Virus record (IMG/VR): IMGVR_UViG_3300044535_002275 | Coordinates: 1-64,000 of that record | Length of the DNA stretch: 64,000 nucleotides | Source: a virus | Strand: one strand, 5' to 3' | Part shown: positions 62,456 through 64,000 of the stretch, piece after piece | Numbering within the stretch: position 1 is the first letter of the stretch | Layout: the number at the start of each line of letters is the position of its first letter | Made by a program: the position numbers and the translations under genes | The notes under the pieces: model-generated | The model's database searches: none | The model's input: the letters and a program-made list of their open reading frames with translations, nothing else | What the model was told of the DNA's origin: nothing

Positions 62456-64000
62456 GTTTGATATTTTCTATCTAGGTAAAAAGCCCAATTTGTTTGCTCA
62501 CGAAAGAGCAGTGGATAATATTGAACAAGCACAACAGCTAAGTCGCACAAGATATTTTTGGATTGTCGATTACTTATCGGATTATACAGGGTGGGATTGG
62601 CTTTGGGAACCTGTGCCGTGGCAATCCCATCAGAGACATGCATGGCCCAGTCAACACCAGCTAGATTCTGGCACTTACCTTGTACCAAAATTAGGTTACG
62701 CAGAAACAAATTATCATACAGATCAAACTATAATACGTTTGCCGTCTTACGATAATTGGGAAATTCTAGAAAAAATAGATGACTTACAATGGGATTGGTC
62801 GTGGCATCCTAATGCGTCGGACCCTGCATACATTTACGATTTTGGTAATCAATGGAATCCTCCCGAATATAAAGCTAGTGTTCGATATCATGTTTCTGAA
62901 GCCACGGAAACAAAATACATAAGTCATATAAGAACAGTTCGTCTTCCGCAACCTGGTTTATTTAGGCACAATCTGGCTGTGAGTTCTTTTGATTATAGTT
63001 GGGAACCAAACCCGTTTGATCCGCCAATGACTTATGTTTTCGGAAATCAATGGAATCCGGCTGTATTGGAACCAACAGTGATCTACGATACACCCACAGC
63101 AACGGAAATCAAATATATAGATGATATCAGTGCTGTGGTAGCCAAGGATATGTCTCATTGGCAGATATTAGACGATATTATTGATTTTGATTACAGTTGG
63201 CGACCGAATCCCACTGATCCTCCGTACATCTATATATTTGGTAATCAATGGTTAAGTCCGGAGCAACGCCCTGCACTAAAATACGTAGTACCTGGTGCAA
63301 CTGATATCAAGTACATGGATGAACCCAAGGCAGTTCGAGTTGCAGATCCAGATAAATTTGAAACACTGCATGAATGTGATTTTGATTACTCTTGGGAACC
63401 AGATCCTGGATCACCGCCTTACGATTATGTATTTGGTAATCAGTGGTGGCCAGCCGAAATTATGCCTACTGTTAGATATAACATGCTGGGCGCAACTGAT
63501 ATCAAGTACATAGATCAACCTATGGCTCGTTTGCCCGAAAGGCACGATAACCATTGGGAAACTGTAATTGATTGCGAATGGGATTATAGTTGGATTCCAG
63601 ATCCTGGAGATCCGCCGTACATTTACGTATTCGGCAATCAGTGGTATTCAGCAGAAGTAATGCCCACAGTGAAATATCATGTTGCAGGAGCAACACAAGA
63701 AAAATATTTAGATTATCCTGCAGCAAAATTGTTACCATCAATTGAGTATTGGTCTATTCCTGAGGAAGTCGACCGTGTCAATATTGATTTCAGCTGGGTG
63801 CCGCACCCCAACGACGACCCTTATATACACCATTTCGGTAGCGAGTATCAAGTTAGTGTTGGTTTAACATACACTGTACCGGGTGCAACTGAATTGAAAT
63901 TCGAAGGAGAAATTCCTTTACTGTCAAAAGAGAAAAAAGCAATTGATGTAGTAGATATGTTTTTTATCGACCGAAGCAACGCTATGAGCAATACTAGATT
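62454..64000 (+). CDS. Repeat-containing protein, probably fused to a glycosyltransferase-like domain (cut by window edge)
   Basis: About 515 residues are present with no stop before the right edge. The start MFDIFYLGKKPNLF, then SRTRYFWIVDYLSD, resembles the first strands of the IDGDN protein at 47932. Six repeats of about 65 residues follow, each with a form of DFDYSWxPDPxxPPYIYxFG, NQW, a GATDIKYI-type segment and a variable linker. The last visible part, AIDVVDMFFIDRSNAMS, looks like the beginning of another such domain. Repeats of this kind are known to me from marine phage proteins only as sequences of unknown role. The gene diverges from 61364 with overlapping starts. Confidence 0.78.
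   Translation, partial: MFDIFYLGKKPNLFAHERAVDNIEQAQQLSRTRYFWIVDYLSDYTGWDWLWEPVPWQSHQRHAWPSQHQLDSGTYLVPKLGYAETNYHTDQTIIRLPSYDNWEILEKIDDLQWDWSWHPNASDPAYIYDFGNQWNPPEYKASVRYHVSEATETKYISHIRTVRLPQPGLFRHNLAVSSFDYSWEPNPFDPPMTYVFGNQWNPAVLEPTVIYDTPTATEIKYIDDISAVVAKDMSHWQILDDIIDFDYSWRPNPTDPPYIYIFGNQWLSPEQRPALKYVVPGATDIKYMDEPKAVRVADPDKFETLHECDFDYSWEPDPGSPPYDYVFGNQWWPAEIMPTVRYNMLGATDIKYIDQPMARLPERHDNHWETVIDCEWDYSWIPDPGDPPYIYVFGNQWYSAEVMPTVKYHVAGATQEKYLDYPAAKLLPSIEYWSIPEEVDRVNIDFSWVPHPNDDPYIHHFGSEYQVSVGLTYTVPGATELKFEGEIPLLSKEKKAIDVVDMFFIDRSNAMSNTR
62581..62609 (-). promoter_or_regulatory. Candidate sigma70-like promoter for the minus-strand trio
   Basis: On the minus strand TTCCCA is followed after 17 bases by TATAAT, about 125 bases before the ATG at 62455 and inside the divergent gene. 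The -35 box is weak (four of six). Confidence 0.35.
62790..63900. repeat. Six tandem repeats of about 195-210 bases (65 residues) in coding sequence
   Basis: Repeat starts, taken at the (D/E)(F/W)DYSW motif, lie near 62790, 62989, 63187, 63382, 63577 and 63787. The inner four are closest, with FGNQW conserved; the sixth is degenerate (FGSEY). DNA identity between units is modest, so the duplications are old. Confidence 0.82.

Noticed and set aside
62790-63900. CRISPR-like array
   Set aside because: The repeats are about 195-210 bases, imperfect, in frame and protein-coding.

Overview
The window reads as part of a T4-type (contractile-tailed, Caudoviricetes) phage genome, most like the T4-type phages known from marine surveys. 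The left two thirds carry T4 orthologues: capsid and prohead genes 20, 21, 22 and 23, hub genes 26 and 51, recombination genes 46 and 47, late sigma gene 55, and baseplate genes 48, 53, 5, 25 and 6. The host cannot be named from the sequence. I saw no tRNA, photosystem gene, integrase or CRISPR array.

Layout. 1-5286 (minus): major capsid protein 23 (cut by the window edge), scaffold 22, prohead protease 21, an acidic core protein, a small protein and portal 20. 5324-9049 (minus): a 1241-residue tail protein with a zinc peptidase (M23) and a lysozyme-like region, a candidate tape measure. 9095-11427 (plus): hub genes 26 and 51, then three small genes. 11424-12170 (minus): an unknown protein. 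12171-12681: the only long gene-free stretch, rich in perfect hairpins. 12682-17843 (minus): a GIY-YIG nuclease, a radical SAM enzyme, 46, 47 and 55. 17956-45637 (plus): baseplate genes, including a single 4643-codon gene, then fibre genes, closed by a strong terminator at 45659.

45716-59169 (plus) is a tightly packed run of 14 genes, nearly all overlapping. It holds several glycosyltransferase-like proteins, five radical SAM proteins with an N-terminal cysteine cluster, an unknown 363-residue protein, a 33-residue basic peptide and a NodU/TobZ-type carbamoyltransferase. 59174-62455 (minus) holds an amidinotransferase and two paralogous putative glycosyltransferases. 62454 to the end (plus) is an open-ended protein built on six copies of a repeat of about 65 residues.

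How it may work together. Genes 46/47 and 55 sit behind sigma70-like promoters (TTGACT-18-TATAAT; TTGTTT-16-TATAAT). Virion genes are preceded by TAAATA-core motifs that resemble the T4 late promoter read by the 55 product. The right-hand cluster looks like an accessory pathway that builds or decorates a sugar-based structure, with carbamoyl and amidino groups and one or more radical reactions. Its substrate (virion glycan, host surface glycan, DNA base or peptide) cannot be told from sequence. It is the most likely place for an undescribed system.
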